Below are positions 1 to 39,817 of a DNA stretch of 64,000 nucleotides, piece after piece; within the stretch, counting starts at the first letter, position 1, and each line of letters starts with the position of its first letter. This DNA is from Macquaria australasica (Eukaryota; Chordata; Actinopteri; Centrarchiformes; Percichthyidae). The notes under the pieces are model-generated. The model was not told the DNA's origin. It saw only the letters and a program-made list of their open reading frames with translations, and made no database searches. The stretch spans positions 372,001-436,000 of the forward strand of contig SEMN01000404.1 of the NCBI GenBank assembly GCA_005408345.1. Direction: 5' to 3'. Made by a program: the position numbers and the translations under genes.

Positions 1-405
1 ACTTTGAAGTTCTCTGCGATGGCAAAATGTCCAAAACTAATCAAAACTTATGCAGTTTACTGACAAATTCTGCCCACTGGAATTTCTTTCCTACCAGACC
101 TGCCAGAGAAACTCCTCTGGAATGAAGTGTTATTACTTATCATGTGTGCCATGTACATCTGATCGCATCTCTTGCCTCGTATGGAGAGCACTGGTGTCGC
201 AGGTCTACAGTGTTTCTGTGTCGCCCAGCCGCGATGTATTTACATTTCATTGCCCATTTTTGCATCAGTGACAGCAGTGGCAGGGGAGAATTTAGCTCAT
301 ATTTTATTAAACCAATCTGCAGCTATCACAGTTGACTCAGAAACTTGGCAGGTCGTCTGGAAATGGGTACTTTTTAATTCATTATTTACCATGTCCCAGT
401 GACAG

Positions 406-468
406 ACACACACACACACACACACACATGCACAGTGCTGCAGTGCTACACATGTAGATATGACTGGG

Positions 469-554
<86 letters not shown>
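406..554. repeat. Converging (CA)n and (TG)n microsatellites
   Basis: (CA)n at 406-428 and an 82-bp uninterrupted (TG)n at 473-554, separated by 44 bp. The two tracts are complementary and could pair as a hairpin. Confidence 0.95.
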
Positions 555-555
<1 letters not shown>

Positions 556-1373
556 TTCCTCTGAAATCTAGAGAGCCAAGCCAGAGGATGCGCCCAGGCA
601 TTGTGTCTGTGTGTGTGTGTGTGCGTGCATGTGTGGGTGTATTTTTAGTTTAGATCCCCTGGTCCACATTCAATCCATATTTTCCTTTTATTTGGTCACT
701 AATGAGGCTCCTATCTCAGTTCAAAGACAAGAAAATTCTTTCAAGTATCATTGCAACTTTGGGGCTTGTTTATCAGCATCATTATTAAGTCATTGAGAAA
801 AGACACCGTTTATGTTGCATCATTTATTGCATTAGCCTTCAAATAATATTATTTCGCTGCTGGACTCGCAGACAGGTTACGTCTCCAGCACCTCTGACTT
901 CTCGGTCTGATTGACTGTGAAATGACCTCTTTAGTTGTAATGTGCTAAAGTGAAACATAATATCTCTATAGCAGCCTAAGCTCAATGACTCATGCAGTAT
1001 TAGCTTTGCTGCTTTCTCTCAGCATGCAGAGGCAGTTGTAGTTGTTTTCACATGTCCATTATGCATGCTTGTTGATGCCCCGAGACATGGTTATTTTTTT
1101 CTCCTTCATTTTCAGCCGAGCCTCAACTGATGTTGCGCTGAATTGCGTGAGCCAACTTTGACCTTTGATGTTTCTTTGAAGAGGCCTCAAAAATAGGCTT
1201 GTTCTCTCTCTGTCTCTGCTGGCTTCTGTACTTTATTAGTATTATTTTTGTGTCAGTGTGACACACCGGGTTGCTTTCCATGTAAAGCTTTTCTCCCTTT
1301 TGTGTGTGCCAGCATTCTTGAATAGCACTGCAGCATTGCTGACAAAATAGTTACCTACCTCACCCCAGAATCC

Positions 1374-1375
<2 letters not shown>

Positions 1376-1463
<88 letters not shown>
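1376..1463. repeat. (CA)n microsatellite
   Basis: About 88 bp of uninterrupted CA dinucleotides. Confidence 0.97.
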
Positions 1464-1465
<2 letters not shown>

Positions 1466-2555
1466 CCTTTCTCTTTATGGATTCAAAGCCAGTCTTCTCC
1501 GGCTCCTTTGTTCCCCACTCCAGGCTGGGCTCAGATCCTCTCTGCTCTCTGTAAGCCTGCTCTGCTCTGTCATCAGGATTACAGACTGTGCTGTAGCAGA
1601 TTAATGACTGACATCTCTACACTCCTCTCAGCATTGCGCGGCGCACACAGAGCTGCTGGGAGGAAGCGTGTGCCTGGTTGTGAAGGAGAGAGGAACAACT
1701 GCGGGGGAGATAATGCATTATGTTGGTCTGAGAACAATATGTTAGCTATGTGACTGCGTGTGTGTGTGTGTGTGTGTCTGTAGTGGAACTGTGTGGTTGT
1801 GAGACTGTGAGTTTGTGCGACTGGGTTTGTGTGTAAATGTGTTTATTTTGAAGCGGTGGTACGTGCAGCAAAAGCTTTTCAACTTCTACACCTCAGTGCA
1901 GCACTGCAGGACACAGAGTTAAGTCGGTGAACATGGTGCCTCACTTGAACAAGCTTAGGTTGATGTGTGTGCGTGTGTGTGTATGCGCATGTGTACATAT
2001 GCATGCTTATGTACTCTTGTCTTGAGATCCCAGCAAGAAAAAATGGCAGTTACAAGTCCCGTACATACAGTAAGGGATTGTGTGACATTGGATTTATATT
2101 CCCTCCAATAACTCTTCCCAACAAAAACATAGAGTCTGCTTCTAACTGCTTTGTTTGAGGGAAAGTGGAAGCTGGCAGTAGTTGTACAAATCCAAACAAG
2201 CAGGCAAACAAACTGAGAGCTAACACTTTCCGAAGTTTGGAATAAATTAGGCCAGGATCGCATACCACCTCAGAGCCTCATAGAAGCAGCTTATGTGTGT
2301 CATGAATTACTAAGTAGTAATATTTGGGGCTTCTCACAGCCATCAAACAGCTGAGGCTTAATTTCCTGAGACTTGCCCTGGAGTGTCCAGGAAAGTGGGC
2401 TGCCTGAGCTGCCATCTGAGGACGGAGAGGCGCCCGTTCCTTGCATTGGGTTGTGATATCTCAAACATGTTTTCTGTTTTGATAGAGACCCACAATCATT
2501 TACCTATCCTTGTGTCCTAAAAGTGACTGATAAAATGTCTAATAATAATAATAGC

Positions 2556-3415
2556 CAGTGGTGAAAAGTAACAAAATACATTTACTGGTACTGTACTTAA
2601 GTATAATTTTAAAGTACTTGCAATTGCCCTTGTGTGACTTTATACACCTCCAAAGGAATTGTTGTACTTTTTATTCCACTAAACTTATCTGACAGCTGTA
2701 GTTACTTTTCATATTAAGATTTTATATATAAAACATATGATGAACTTATTGCATACTGCATCTTATTTATGCATTGTTAAAGTTTAAACCAGGGGTTCCC
2801 AACATTTTTGACTTATGAATCATTAAAAGCTATTAGAAAAGATATTTCTACTTGGAGCCTCTTGTCACATTTCAGAGGTCTGTTTGTTTAAATAACTGTT
2901 CGAGGCCCAAAGAGGTAACACTATCCAATATTTGACCAAAAAATAAAAAAGCAAATATTAGAGAGAAGTCCAAAAATAACTACAAATGACCCCTCAGATT
3001 TATCTTCTTTATCAGTTCGAGGCCCAAAGAGGTCCAACTGTTCAATATTTCACCAAAAAAAATAAAAAATAAATAAGAGAAAAGACCAAGAAATGAATAC
3101 AGATTTAAGTAGCAGCACTTTGTTTTTACTTTGTTTCTCTCACGTTAATCATCTCACGACCCCCCAGATTTATTTTATGACCCTTTGGAGGGGAACCAAA
3201 CCCTAAGTTGGGAACCACTGGTCTAAAATACCTAACTGTTTATATAGTAACTAAAATCAGCTCCACCTCGAGCAGCTACAACAGTAAAATGCTGCCTACA
3301 CATTGATGCATCGGTATTAACATAATAATGTAATGTATAAGATCACTGACGGGGGCCTTTTTCTCTGCAGAGTACATTTTGCTGATTATACTTGTGTATT
3401 TTTACTTAAAGCATG
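2556..3415 (+). repeat. Dispersed teleost-type repeat, interrupted by a hAT-like MITE
   Basis: It starts AGTGGTGAAAAGTAAC and continues with the TTTACT..GTACTTAAGTA motif familiar from a very common fish repeat. The right part resumes after 3220 (cctaactgtttatatagtaac) to about TACTTAAAG near 3410. The interruption explains the size. Confidence 0.55.
2790..3220. mobile_element. Non-autonomous hAT-like element (431 bp)
   Basis: Terminal inverted repeats CAGGGGTTCCCAAC and GTTGGGAACCACTG resemble hAT/Charlie ends. Flanking 8-mers GTTTAAAC and GTCTAAAA match at 6 of 8, consistent with an aged 8-bp target duplication. It has no coding capacity. Two internal copies of a TTCGAGGCCCAAAGAGGT-led block (~2900 and ~3016) show an internal duplication. 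Confidence 0.7.
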
Positions 3416-3951
3416 TTGAACCCAGAATGAAAACAAACACAACCAGCTGTGGTAAAATACTTTTATAGAGCAGTAATCCATATCTGAAATATAGCATCCA
3501 AGCAGAATAGTTCTGATATGCACAGAACTCAACTGACTAATTTTCTCCATTTATATATGCTTTTTGTGTAAATGTGTCAGTTCGTTTATTTATGTATGAG
3601 TTTGTGTGTGTGTGCTGTGTGTGCATGTAGACGTGTGTAGTAGTTTTTCATCAATTACAGTATATTAAAAGTTTTAAATACAGGTCATAATAATTCTTTT
3701 TAAATGTCTGGATATAAAAGCTGGTGTTCTGACCCTCATTAGTCCATTAATGAAGATGAATCCTTCTTCTCTGTCTTTTTCTTTCTTTGCCTATAAACTC
3801 TATTCATTTAATCTTTTATAAATATTCTCCATCCACTCTGCTGTATTGCCTCTTTACTGTGCCCCTTGCCTCTTTCCACCCTCTATATATTCTCTTTATA
3901 TCTCCTAATTGCTTCCTAACTGTGAGTCATATTGTGGACTAAACTTTTGCT

Positions 3952-3957
3952 TTTATT
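3952..3957 (-). promoter_or_regulatory. Candidate polyadenylation signal for insyn2b
   Basis: A minus-strand AATAAA lies about 310 nt past the INSYN2B stop codon. It is the nearest canonical hexamer I noticed in the downstream region; others lie further on. No transcript evidence is available from sequence alone. Confidence 0.4.
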
Positions 3958-4266
3958 TGACTTCAGCACTTTTACCTCCCTGCACCAGTATCAAACCCAT
4001 AAGTGCTGAAGAGGCATTTTAAGAGCAGTAACGACATGTGTGCCCCAGTCAAACCATTCTCATCAACTCCATCAGCAACAGCTAAAATCACAACCTTTGT
4101 CTTTCTCCTCCCACAGTTTTATGTTTGCATTTTAATTCTCCAGTTCATTCCACGCTTGTTTTTTTAATCAAATCTCCATAGTTTATCTTTTTTTTAAAAA
4201 GTTTTTCTAAGAAGGGTATGCAGTGCATTAGAGTATCAAAACGTCTTTTGCCCCATCCTCTGGCAC

Positions 4267-30228
<25,962 letters not shown>

Positions 30229-33200
30229 TTCTCTTGTCTCTCTCGCTCCCCCAACATCCACAGGCTCTGCAGGCAGTTTGATGTTGTGAAGGCCTAGTTG
30301 TGTTAGTGCGTCAACAAGGAAAGTGATCTCCCCTTTACTCTATATTCATCATAACAGTGAGAGATCTGTACAATTGATTGACTGAGTTCCAGTTTCATCA
30401 CAGAACAGAATGGAGATATAGCTGTTTCTTTATAGGATTGTGTGCAGCTGCTCAGGTTATCTCAAATCTATACACCAAGGACTTCCTTTGCAACTAAGAT
30501 TGTCCTCTGGAAATGATGGATTACCATATTCACAGTTCAAGGTGTAGTAATGTTAAGCACAGCAAGTAAAAATTAAGTATAGATCACTGTGATAAATGCT
30601 AACCCAAAGAACCTTATGGGTCTTTACTCTTACCTTTGTACAAAAATAAATATATGCAGCATCAGATATTCTGTAAAATGAGCATGTGAGAAGAGTCCAT
30701 ACTGCTCCATGTTCTCTGAAGTTGTGCACTTTTGCTCCTTATTCCCATTTCTCTTTAACTTTCCAGGGAGACGAACTCTTGATGAGGCCAGAGAGGTTAC
30801 CGGCAAACAAGCAGGGAGGAAGGGAACGCAGCCTGCCCATCTTTTCTGTGTCCATCACATTGGCTTTTCTACTTGGCAGCCCCTCCTTCCTCACCTGCTT
30901 TGTCCCCTGGGCCCTCAGGAGATTGGATGGCCAAAGTATGGGATGGGCCGGCGTACTTCCCCATAATGGCCTATCTGTTTCAACTTTTTGTTCTCCCTCC
31001 TTTCCTTTTGATTTTATCACTCTCTCTCTTTCTTTTCTCAGCTCTTCTCTCAGTGACTCATTCTCTCATGGCTGAAGACAGCGTGAGCTCCTAAAGAGAG
31101 CAGAAAGACAAAGAGAGAAAGAAGAGGAGTAAGAGACTGTAATTGTTTCCATATTATTGAATTCTCATTGAAACACGATGTGCTTATTCCTCGGGATAAT
31201 GAGGAAGATATAAGATAGGCAGCTATTGTAAAAATGCATGAGAGCTGGGGTCAACACAGAATGGAAAAAGAAGACATCAATTCAGAAAAAGTAATGAAAG
31301 GATGTAGAAAGAAAAACAGGGTATAGGAAAAACACTAGGTATATCATCAGCAATAGAAGAATATCCACCCAAAACAAGTGAAAAGAGATTGTAATTAAGG
31401 CCTATTCACGTTGGCTGAAGGGGATACTTATGTTTTATGTGTATTTGATTGTCCTCTCTCTGTGATTCTCTTTTTTATATTTAATGTCTGTCTTTTGTAC
31501 GTATGCATGTAGGTATTACTAACATCATCGTTAAAAGTAGCTGTATTGTGGTAGCGGTGGCAGCAGCAGCAGTAGTACTGGTGGAATTCAGTATTATTCC
31601 TGCTCATGGACGCACAGTGTGACTGTTATCGTGTTCCTCATGTGCGTGTGTCTTACAGATTTTTCTTTTCCTCCATGTTTAACAGTCTGTGGCCCTGTTA
31701 TCAGTGCTTGATGATCTGCCATGGTGACATCCTTTCTGATTCATCTGGTCACTGTGTGACAGTCTGTCTGCCTCACTGTATTTAGTAGTATGTTCTCGTC
31801 ACTCTGATTCTGCGGCCTGTTTTTGACGATCTATGGCCTTGATACATATATACATATATATATAAACATATATATAGGCCTATATCACTTCCATTTCCTG
31901 TCTGTGGCACTGGCAGTCAGGCGTGATGCCGTCATTTGCTTACACGATCTATGGATCCGCGCCTTGTTATTTCCTTGTGATTGCCTCTGACACTGACAGG
32001 CCCGGGCTAATTTTGTGTGCAAGTGTGACTGGCCGTTACTCTGTTCCCCTCTCTTCTGTGGGAGGGGTAATTAGTGACTCCTTCACAGCTCCCAGGTTAT
32101 TTAAGGAGAAAGATACCCGAGGGACTGCCACTTTTATTTACGTCCACTGTTTTTCCTCCCTTTCTCTCTTTCTTCCTGCAGCTCTGAAGAGGAGGATCTT
32201 TGTCACAATCGCGCCCCCACTGTCAGACCATTTAAAAACACGGTTATTAGGATAAATTATGATTAAAGTCACAGCAGACATGAGCCTTGAGGGGAAATAT
32301 CAACCATACAAACTCAGATACATTAATGGATTTAGAAACAAACCACAGGATTCCTTCTCATTTTACTTTTTCATCAATGCAGTGTATACAGATGAGCTGT
32401 TTAACTATGATTCCTGCACTTCAGAGGCTAAAGAAAAACAAAAGCAAAGGTATATCTATAGCATAGGCTATTACAGTATTGACCTGCTTTGATCTACACT
32501 GTCCATTTGACCTTGATTATTTTCTTTCTTAATTCTCCCTAGATAAAATAATAGGAGTGGAGATTCCACTCTACTCCCACTATTTTTTCATTAATATCCG
32601 ATTTCACTCCGGTCATCAGTCTTCCTTCCCATTTCTTGTAAAAAGTGCTCTACTTTCAGCATTCACCCTGACAGAGTTTCATCCACCCGTTGCAGGACCA
32701 TTACCCTTACTCATTCTATGGGGTGTCATCCGGATCCTACCTTCTTTCTATCTTTCTTCCATCTGGCCCCTCTCCTATTTTCTTTCCACCCCTGTCACTC
32801 GTATCTTTCTTCCTTCTTCCGCCACCACTTGCACCACCGCAATCTCTCCCGCTGCCTCTTTTTGTCCTACAGTTCCTCCCTCTCGGTCTGCAAACTAGCC
32901 TCGGATCAAAATTTACGCTGACAGTTTAATGATTCCAGACCCTCTTAATGCTACATGGGCTCACTCCTGTGGCTGAGGCCAGCTCTTTCCCACATGTGAC
33001 ATTTTCATGTTGAGCTTTATTGGCAGACAAAAGATAAATCACCAGGCAGGAGGAGGAAGGTGTGCAACGGCATAATACCAGCAAGGGTTGTAACTCTTTG
33101 TGGTTATTATTTAAGATTTACTACAGCCTTCTTGCTAGCTGCCTACCTCTCTGAGAAGGATTTACTGTGAATATAGGCTTCTGTCCTCTTCCCTGTGTGT

Positions 33201-34899
33201 GGTTTTATGGCTGTGTATGTGTGTGTGTGATGATAATGCTAAGGTCACATCTGATCTCCCTGTGCTAAGCCGTGCTGACTCTGAGAAACATATCTGATGC
33301 ATTAAAAATACAAGAAGCCAAGACTCTGGTTGCGCAGATCTAATAATATTCGGAGTCTTTCAGGGATGTTGAGAATTGCATCCATGCCAATAACACACCT
33401 TTGGGTCTCACTGTGCTGAGGAGGTGGAAGGTGCTGTGGATTGAATTGTTATGTAAAGGCATGTCAGATCGGATTGTCTAGGCACGCTTAAATTTGTCAG
33501 ACAGGACTGAGATGAAGAGGAGGCAGAGAGAGGAAGAGGAAGGAGAGGAGGTAGACATGCTTGGTTATATTTAGAGATGCTATGAGACACATAGCAAACT
33601 GAGAGGAGTAGGAATCTGAATAAGTAGGAGGGAGAAGAGGCGGAGGGAGACAGACAGGCAGAGGGGGACAGGGAGCAAAGCAGGAGGGAACAACCCCTGG
33701 CAGCAGAGGAAATGTCATGGTTAGGGTTCAGTGAAGTGGTAAATCAGGAGCATCAGCGTGTCAGGGCATTTAAGGGGGAACTGGAGAGGAACTAAGAAAA
33801 GCTATATGATCAGTTATTGGCCCTGTGAGCAAAAGGAAGAGTAAGAGTTATACCTGCGCTCTGTCAGAGAAATTTACAACACAGTCAGCTTACAGAACAG
33901 ATGCAAAGTGCAGGAGCCTTTGTGGTGTTTGCATTCTTGTCCAAAGAGATCTCAAATTCAGGAGCAACTCCTTTAGAGTTGCCTGTAGATGAATATTTTG
34001 TCGGGTAAGCACCGCGTGCAGCACAGTACAGCAATGTCTCAAACGGGGATGTTTCGTTTTATTTGATAAAACCAGCAAGCACATTATAAAAATGCAGATG
34101 TAAGCCCATAAAGGACTTTGTGGGAACAAAGATGTGTATGTAAACAGATCCACATGCATACATAAGCAATGCTGAAGCAGGAGTCAACCAGAACCAAGCT
34201 TTAACAAATTGTTATTAGAAATAAGTAAAGGAATAGGTAAAGTCATCTTCACTGGTCTGGGATCTGCTGTTGAGAAAAAAAAAATCCATCACTGCTGATA
34301 CCCAGAGCTGGAGTGTTACTGAGTTAGCTGCCACTGACTGATGAAATCTTAAGCCTGCTCATGCTTAACGGCAAATTAAATTACTCAAACAAATACAAAT
34401 TAAATTACGATTCTTAATTCATTATATATCCGAGGCAACACAGTGAACACAACCATTGTTATTCCTGTCAGACACAGCAAGATGTAAACGCCGGTTTGTT
34501 TGTTTATGACTGTGTATGTACGGACATCTAATTTGGCCAGTTACAGTCAGCCGTCACAGCAAGTCATATTTCACCAGGCACTAGCTGCAGTAGAAGTATT
34601 AAATGAACCGCATATACAAACCGAAAGATTGGAAGTTTATAGCTACTTTTCTTCCCCCCTTCATCAAAATAAAGTTATCGCCTTGAGCATTGAAGCAAAA
34701 ATGGAAGTGCCATAACGTACATTTGGCCTCAAGATGCCAACTTACGTTACAAATGACTGTACACATAAATAATCACATCTCTTTTTCTATGAGGACAAAC
34801 AACAGTTTAGGAGTCGCCACTGGCTATTAGTGAGCTACAGTAGCCACTAGCTTCTCTCTTTCATGCGCAGTATGATGAAGGCGTATATAGGCAACAATA

Positions 34900-35250
34900 G
34901 AGACAACAGACACAGTTAGAGACTAGCTGGTAAACACAGTGGAGCATTTAGCAGCTAAAGAGCCAGATACTTCTCTCAGGAGTTGGTGGAGACCAAAAAC
35001 AGAGCTAAAAGAGTTAATATTGGACTTACATTCATCAGGTGGCCAGAAACATGACTCAAAATGAATGATAAAGTTGCTCTGTAGCAACTGAATGTGTAAA
35101 TATATATATATATATATATATATACACCCACTATTTATACTGTATATGCACCATATAAACTTAAAAGGTGATGATATGTCAGTGTTGTGCTTACAGCTTG
35201 TTTCTGCTGCCCCCAAGTGACCAAAGAAAATCAGTTATTGCAGGTTTAAC
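34900..35250 (-). mobile_element. MITE family B, copy 5 (truncated)
   Basis: Minus-strand copy: AGCAGCTAAAGAGCCAGATA, GAGTTGGTGGAGACC, GCCCCCAAGTGACC, ending ATTGCAGGTTTAA. An (AT)n expansion at 35098-35121 has grown inside it. Confidence 0.75.
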
Positions 35251-38200
35251 AGAGCATTGGTCAGTTTAGCGTGTATGTTTTTAGCTAAGAGGTTTTAACC
35301 TGATAGTCCTTCTATTTCCTTTTCACCTCATACACGATTCTTCATATTTATGTGAATAACTGAAAAACTCAGAGGTGGGCGGAAATACAGAGGAAGCAGG
35401 CTAAAGAGGTTCATATGACATAATTAAATCTGCACAAATTACTTGGAAAAGTTGGTGCACTCCATGCTGGTTTGTTTTTATAGACAGTTGAGTCTCTGAT
35501 TTTCTGTCAGACATCTAAAAATATCTTCAGAATTAACACAAAAAAATGCAAAGTCTGATTGTGCATGACTTGACGGTTGGGATGTGAAAACTTTGATGCT
35601 CGGTATCTCAGGACGGCTCTTTAGCTAAACAGACCTTTATGATTCCCAACTCATTAAACTCTCTTATTCATGTAACAGCACAGCATGCAAATATTTCAAG
35701 GTTAAACATCACAGGCACTGCCACACAAACATGCACAAATGTCAGCTTGCAAAGTCACTGGCCAGCTCATTTCTAAAGAGGACAGTGCGGCCACCCTACT
35801 TGTTCCACTTTCCTTGAAGGATGGATTACTTCTAACTTTTCGAGGTTGAGTGCCAGAAATGATTTGTTCCATCTGTCCTCCTTTGACCAAAATCCTCTGC
35901 CTAATATGAAATCCCTATATGTAGGCCAATGGATTGTGATAAGCATACTTAGCCAACTGTGAGCAAATTTGAGGATGTTTGAGTATCTGTGAAACAAAGC
36001 CAGAGTAAACACTGTTTTCTTTCTTGCGCACATTCTGCAGCCTAATTGTCTTGTTTCTCTGGCTGGTTAATTCTTTTATGCTCCGGCTTTTGTGGCTCTC
36101 TTCTCCACTCTGCCACGGGATTCAGAGAGGTTAAATGTCCCAAAGGTCTCTGTGTGAAATATCAGCAGCAAAACAGAACAGGTGGGTTGACTGACATGTC
36201 CAATGCGCAGCAGCACGCTACATGTAGATACGTACAGCGCACTCCGCTCCCTGGGGCTTACTCTCTGCTGGGCTGTCGTGCTACAATGTCTCTGTCCAAA
36301 CTAATGTCCCAAGAGTACATCATAGTGTGTTACCTATAAAGCCAAGCCGCTGTCAGTCCAACGAAAACACCTGGCCAGTAAACACACAGATTCTCAGAGC
36401 GTGGAGAGAGTAAAAGACAGTAAAAGTATAAGAGAGGAGTGCATTAACTTCTGTTGGGTAAAGAGAGAAAATTAAGTGGTGGAGACGGAAGACAGATTTA
36501 TAAGCAATGTGAGAAAAGAGGAAGCTGGGAGATGGAGATGGCTGACCCCTTAAAAGACACGTTTGATGAGATAAGATAAAAGGGAAATATACTGTAGCGT
36601 GGAGCAGAGGGAGTGGGAGAACAAGAGAAGAGAGTTGTGCGGCGAAAGGCAGGATTAACAGCACAGCATTTCTTCAAACATTAAATGTGTGTGTGTGCAA
36701 ATGTGTACCTGTACGTAGTTATTGCATCCATGTGTGTGTGATGGTGTGCATGCATGCATGAGAGTGCATGTGCAATTACATTTGAATCATGCGTGTCAAT
36801 GACAAGATTACTATGCTATGAGTTAATTGAGAAACATGAAGGATGTGGAAATGAGAATAAACTGTTACTCCTATATGTGTTATGATAATGTTAAAATACA
36901 TTAGTATTATTGAAATGCATTAACAATTTCACACATTACTTGAAAATTAAATGCTTATGTAGCCAGAACAGCATGCATTGGACCTTGCTTATACACACAC
37001 ACACACACACACAGATCCATACAAATGGAATTCCCTCACTCAGTGCCTCCTCCTCCTCCACCTCCTCCTCAAACTTTCTACGTATCCCCCCAACACACAC
37101 ACATACACACAAACACACACACACACCGTACTGCTCATGACAAATATGCAATGAAGGCACGCTGCTGGAATCTGCAAAGCTACATCACTGACAGACCAAT
37201 CTAAGCTCCTCACTCTTTAAAGCTTCTCATAAAGCTGCACAATCTCGGAAAATAACTCCCACACCTGCAGTAAAGCAAATCCCAGTAACCAAACACACAC
37301 GCACAATCCCATTTCGCTTGATTTCACACACACACAAACACAGGCACACTGTGAGCACATGAACACACCCCCATTGTCAGAATAAATATGTGCACATACA
37401 CACACTCACCTGCCCAACACATAAACAAAATATATGCATGTGTGTCTGTGCACACATGCAGGGACACACACTGCCTTTCTTTTCATTGTACGATTCAGCA
37501 GAATGTAAAAAGAGTCAAAACAAAACAGTAAGTAAAAGATACTCGTTGCTAATGTCCACTGCACAAAATAAAAACAGATACTTCTATGATGCTTTTAAAT
37601 CTTGTCTCAGCTCTGATCTTTCTCACTTCGTTATCTCTATGGTGATGCTGAGAGAAGGCTGATGGGGAGATTGCTGTACTATCTTCCATCAGGACACAGA
37701 ACTGAGTCACACATACCACATCTCTCTCTCTTTCTGTTTCCCTCTGTGTTGTCTCTTTCTCCCACAAACGCTTGCTCCTCTTCTCTGCTATTCCTTCACG
37801 TCTCTTCAGCCCATTCTTCCATCCCTCTGGCGTTCATGTTTGCTTTTATTCCCACCTCTCTGTCACTGCTGCTCGGTGAGCTTCACACTGTTTCCTTCCC
37901 TCTAATGTAGAGTCCATCTGCTCCTCTCTCTTGTCTCCCTTTCCTCTCCTCCTCACCTCTCTCTCCTTTCCTCTCTGGTTGTGTCTTCTTCTATCTCACC
38001 CTGCTCTTCTTCTGTGGATTCATGCCTTTCACGTGGGAACCTTTTTATCCATCCCTCAGAGCTCTGAGCTCCGCTGTGCCTACCTAGCTGTCTGAGCGTT
38101 TGTGCTGTGAGTGGAAGTGAATGGACAGGAGGGGGAGCAAGAAGACAAGAGTGAGCAAACAGGCAGTTATCCTCTCAGATGCTCCTCTCAGTTCTCCGTG

Positions 38201-39519
38201 TCTTGTTCCTTTTTCCTCTCTCCCCCTTTCTCTCTGTGTCGCCATGCAAGCCCCTGTATCCTTGTAAGCAAAGGGGGGGAGGGAGAAGTGGGGGAGGAGT
38301 GTGGGATGGAGAGTAGGAGGCAGAGGGAGGTGGAGCTAGTGAGTCGGTCTAATTAAAAAGCAGAGTATGTACAGCTGCAGAGGGCAAAGAGGGAGACAGC
38401 GAGGGGAGGAGAGGGGAGGAGAGAGGGGAGCAAAGTGATCCAGGGGGCGGAACCAAGGGACAGGCAGGGAAGAAGCAGTCAGCAGGGGGTGGAAATGAGG
38501 GGCACGGGGTGGTTTAGGGGGGTGGTGGTAGAGAGCAGCTAGTAGTGTGAGGTGAGGAAAAGGAAAGAGCTCACAGGACACCATGGTCAGCTGGAGAGGA
38601 ATGCAGAAAGGTCACGCATAGACAGAGGGAAGAAGAAGGGGGGAGAGAAGGAGGGAGAAGGAGATAGGAACAGACAGGTAGAATTATTCTACAGATATCT
38701 CCCATATGAGCGGTGGCAGAGCCGGGGAACCGTGACCAGCAGGATAATAGAGACACATGGACAATGGCCCTCTGAAGCAGAGGCAGATCCACAGTCATCG
38801 AAGGTTAAACTGCTCCAGTGTTTTCAGGCCTCTTTAAATTAATATGCGTAAGTGTTTGCACTTGTGCATGCAAATTAAAAGGCAAAACACCATCTGTATT
38901 AAATTAATCACGTATTTTTGCTCTGGTTGTCTTCTGTGTGAAGTTCTGAGCATGCGGAACATGTTGTTTTTGTCCAGACTTGATGACTAGAACAAATTGA
39001 TTTATTTATTTTTTTCTTATTGTTGTACGTCGACCCCATCATCACTGCACTGGCTGTTGTCACCTGGGGCTGGTTAGTAGAAACCACTCTATACAGCGGA
39101 GATAGAGAGATAAAGTCTACACCTAAATGCCTTAAGGGCTGAGACATCTCATCCCATTTTATCAGCTCTGATCACTTATCTTTTCCTGTCTCTTCTCTCT
39201 CTATCAGACTTACATTAACATTCCCAGTGAATCTTGTTTTTACATCTCTCAGATGTTCTACTTTTACACTTTCAAACCCCATTTCTGGGAATCGTCATTT
39301 AAATGGATTTCAAATATAATTTCATGGAAAGAACACAATTACTTCCACAGAATTTACAGTAATAGGAGCTGAAAGGACAGGCCATCCGCTGCATACAGTG
39401 CATGCACAACTTTGCATAATTTTACATACACAATCCTTACACATAGTGGTGGTAACTATCCAGCAGCACTCAGAGATTAAAATAAATCTGCAGAGGGTTT
39501 GATGGGACCCTTCACAAGT

Positions 39520-39817
39520 TTCTTGTTATAACAATATTCCAACTCATCATGTTTCATATATCATATACAACATGATCGATTGATTGATTGCAGATCCTGG
39601 GGCCTGTTCCAAAAATCAGGATAACATAGTAATCCTGCATTTATATGATATATGAAACATGATGAGTTAGAATATTGTTATAACAAGAATTATCTGGATA
39701 GTATTACTAAGTAAACCATGGAGACCCCATAAATCTATAATATGGACTAATATAAAAACTAATATCTGTTGTGCAAACTTATCCAGATAATAAGTCAGGA
39801 ACAGGCCCCAGGATCTG
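39520..39817. mobile_element. Overlapping inverted-repeat (foldback) element
   Basis: Arms 39520-39567 and 39642-39689 are 48-nt inverse copies with one mismatch. A second, exact 20-bp inverted pair (CAGATCCTGGGGCCTGTTCC at 39591 and its inverse at 39798) overlaps the first in an interleaved order. It has no coding potential. Confidence 0.7.

Larger units (their letters stand above)
1..3951. other. Non-coding flank downstream of insyn2b
   Basis: No protein-like reading frame seen. It holds CA/TG microsatellites (406-428, 473-554, 1376-1463, 1758-1776) and the nested repeats described at 2556-3415. The short ORFs are microsatellite or repeat translations. Confidence 0.6.

Noticed and set aside
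30229..30261. An 11-codon N-terminal extension of the insyn2b frame
   Set aside because: The first codon is GTG (cac on the plus strand), not ATG. The first in-frame ATG is at 30228 and gives the family-like MVSKE start.
30686..31094. ORFs on both strands after a ttaactttccag acceptor-like site
   Set aside because: No recognisable protein in any frame; could be a non-coding exon but nothing supports it.
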